The position numbers were made by a program, and so were the translations under genes. The notes under the pieces were generated by a model, which saw only the letters and a list, made by a program, of their open reading frames with translations, was not told the DNA's origin and did no database searches. From DATIHT01 sp035480415 (GTDB lineage Bacteria > Patescibacteriota > Microgenomatia > Curtissbacterales > GWA2-41-24), in NCBI GenBank assembly GCA_035480415.1, contig DATIHT010000021.1:1-7447 (forward strand): a stretch of DNA of 7,447 nt, read 5' to 3'. Of this stretch, positions 6,684-7,447 are shown piece after piece (the stretch's first letter is position 1; the number at the start of each line of letters is the position of its first letter).

Positions 6684-7447
6684 TTACTTAACGCTGATTT
6701 TGTCACCGTTTACGATATTTCTGGAAAGAATTACGCGATCATTGGCGCCCAGCCCGGAAACTACTTTTACAAATTTTCCCTGCAGTGCTCCAAGAGTTAC
6801 AGTTTTGCTTGTAGCTCGGTCTACGTCTGCGGTAAAGATATATGTTGAATCCTGGGTTTGGTGAACCGCATCCAAAGGAACCAAAGTGCTTCCATCGTCT
6901 GAAACCACCCCGACCGGGACGTGAATATTTACAAAACCGTTATCTGCAAGAAGGTCTGCCACTTCGCGGTCCAAAGTAAAGATTATCGAGTATAGTGAAC
7001 CATCGGTAGCTTCTCCGGAAATATAAGTTGGTTTTACCTGGTAAACTTTTCCGTCAATTTCAAAATCGGCAGGGTCTACTATAGAAACAGCCCTTGCAAT
7101 GGATCCCGGAACCTGGGCAACTGCAGTAAGCTCGCTTTTGTTTCCCGTCAAAGTCAAAAGAGTTGTTCCTGGGTTAACAGATTGCCCAACTCTTACGTTT
7201 ATTCGCTCAATTGTGCCTGCAAACGGTGCAGCCGGTGCCATTTGCGCGGCCATTACCTGCGCAAGTGAAAGTTGTAGTTTACTAATGTCTTTCCCAAGTT
7301 CCAAAGATTTTTGCTGTAAATCCAACTGTTGCAGCGCAATATCTTTTTGTAAATCCGAAAGTTTTGCAGGAGGGTTGTCGCCGGAAGCCTGATACTGGGA
7401 GTTTCTTAAAGAAGAATTAAGCTGTGCATTCGCAGCAGCAAGCTGGG
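6684..7447 (-). CDS. RND membrane fusion (adaptor) protein, HlyD/AcrA-like, C-terminal part
   Basis: The frame is open to the right edge, so only the C-terminal 253 residues are present and the N-terminus (signal or lipid anchor) is outside the window. Reading from the edge: the end of one helix rich in A/Q/L/N; a turn SGDNPP (codons at 7368-7385); a second helix of about 40 residues with heptad-like leucines (KLSDLQKDIALQ onward), forming the coiled-coil hairpin. Then comes the second lipoyl half-motif APFAGTIERINVRVGQSVNPG, a beta-barrel domain (about 100-175 of the visible part, with NGFVNIHVPVGVV at its end) and a membrane-proximal domain (VPLDAVHQTQDSTYIF to VSGLGANDRVILSRNIVNGDKISVK). 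Family members clamp the RND permease and guide substrate outward. A TTG at 7325 sits inside the hairpin helix and is not the start. The gene ends 8 bases before the permease ATG, so the two form one operon. Whether a TolC-like partner exists cannot be seen. Confidence 0.88.
   Translation of the reverse strand, partial: QLAAANAQLNSSLRNSQYQASGDNPPAKLSDLQKDIALQQLDLQQKSLELGKDISKLQLSLAQVMAAQMAPAAPFAGTIERINVRVGQSVNPGTTLLTLTGNKSELTAVAQVPGSIARAVSIVDPADFEIDGKVYQVKPTYISGEATDGSLYSIIFTLDREVADLLADNGFVNIHVPVGVVSDDGSTLVPLDAVHQTQDSTYIFTADVDRATSKTVTLGALQGKFVKVVSGLGANDRVILSRNIVNGDKISVK

Noticed and set aside
7323..7325. TTG at 7325 as the start of the adaptor protein
   Set aside because: It lies in the middle of the coiled-coil helix and the frame stays open to the right edge; the lipoyl and hairpin order needs more sequence upstream.
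1..7447. Alternative genetic code (TGA recoded, as in Gracilibacteria/Absconditabacteria)
   Set aside because: No in-frame TGA occurs in any of the five long conserved genes; recoding would place many there.
1..7447. CRISPR array, tRNA, riboswitch, insertion sequence or phage remnant
   Set aside because: No regularly spaced direct repeats, cloverleaf-like sequence, transposase motif or non-coding stretch above 18 bases is present.

Overview
The window is almost wall-to-wall protein coding. It holds five genes, the largest gap is 18 bases, and I see no RNA gene, insertion sequence or CRISPR array. Base composition is moderately AT-rich. About 2,250 codons are open under the standard code, and the four gene ends after the first are TAA, TAG, TAA and TAA, so TGA is not recoded as an amino acid. 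The gene set suggests a small-genome, uncultured bacterium of the Candidate Phyla Radiation (Patescibacteria), possibly Microgenomates-like: YfhO-type membrane protein, family-2 glycosyltransferases in overlapping arrangement, a short CAD-like dihydroorotase, an RND pump with its adaptor, and very weak Shine-Dalgarno sequences. This placement is inference, because the window has no marker gene.

Left half (1-3341, + strand). The C-terminal part of a YfhO-like multipass membrane protein enters from the left edge. Two GT-A family-2 glycosyltransferases follow, each overlapping the gene before it (25 and 14 bases). The first resembles rhamnosyl/polysaccharide transferases. The second resembles the dolichol-phosphate-mannose synthase group, which loads a sugar onto a polyprenyl phosphate. 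Together these three look like a cell-surface glycan or lipid-carrier module: a cytoplasmic enzyme charges the lipid carrier, and a membrane enzyme with an extracytoplasmic C-terminal domain may use it. A dihydroorotase (pyrimidine synthesis) follows 18 bases later in the same direction. All its catalytic residues are visible, and it closely resembles the dihydroorotase domain of animal CAD. It may have its own extended -10 promoter giving a leaderless message.

Right half (3346-7447, - strand). A two-gene operon encodes an RND-family membrane fusion protein (its N-terminus lies beyond the right edge) and, 8 bases downstream, a full-length RND efflux permease of the AcrB/HAE1 type. The permease keeps the TM4 Asp-Asp proton-relay pair but lacks the TM10 lysine. 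It also carries an apparent extra transmembrane hairpin between TM6 and TM7. If the host lacks an outer membrane, as is usual for this radiation, the pump must work without a TolC-type channel.

The two halves converge at 3341/3346 with only four bases between the stop codons. Both stops lie in a 16-base perfect AT-only palindrome. No conventional GC-rich terminator is visible there, so the two transcripts probably overlap.
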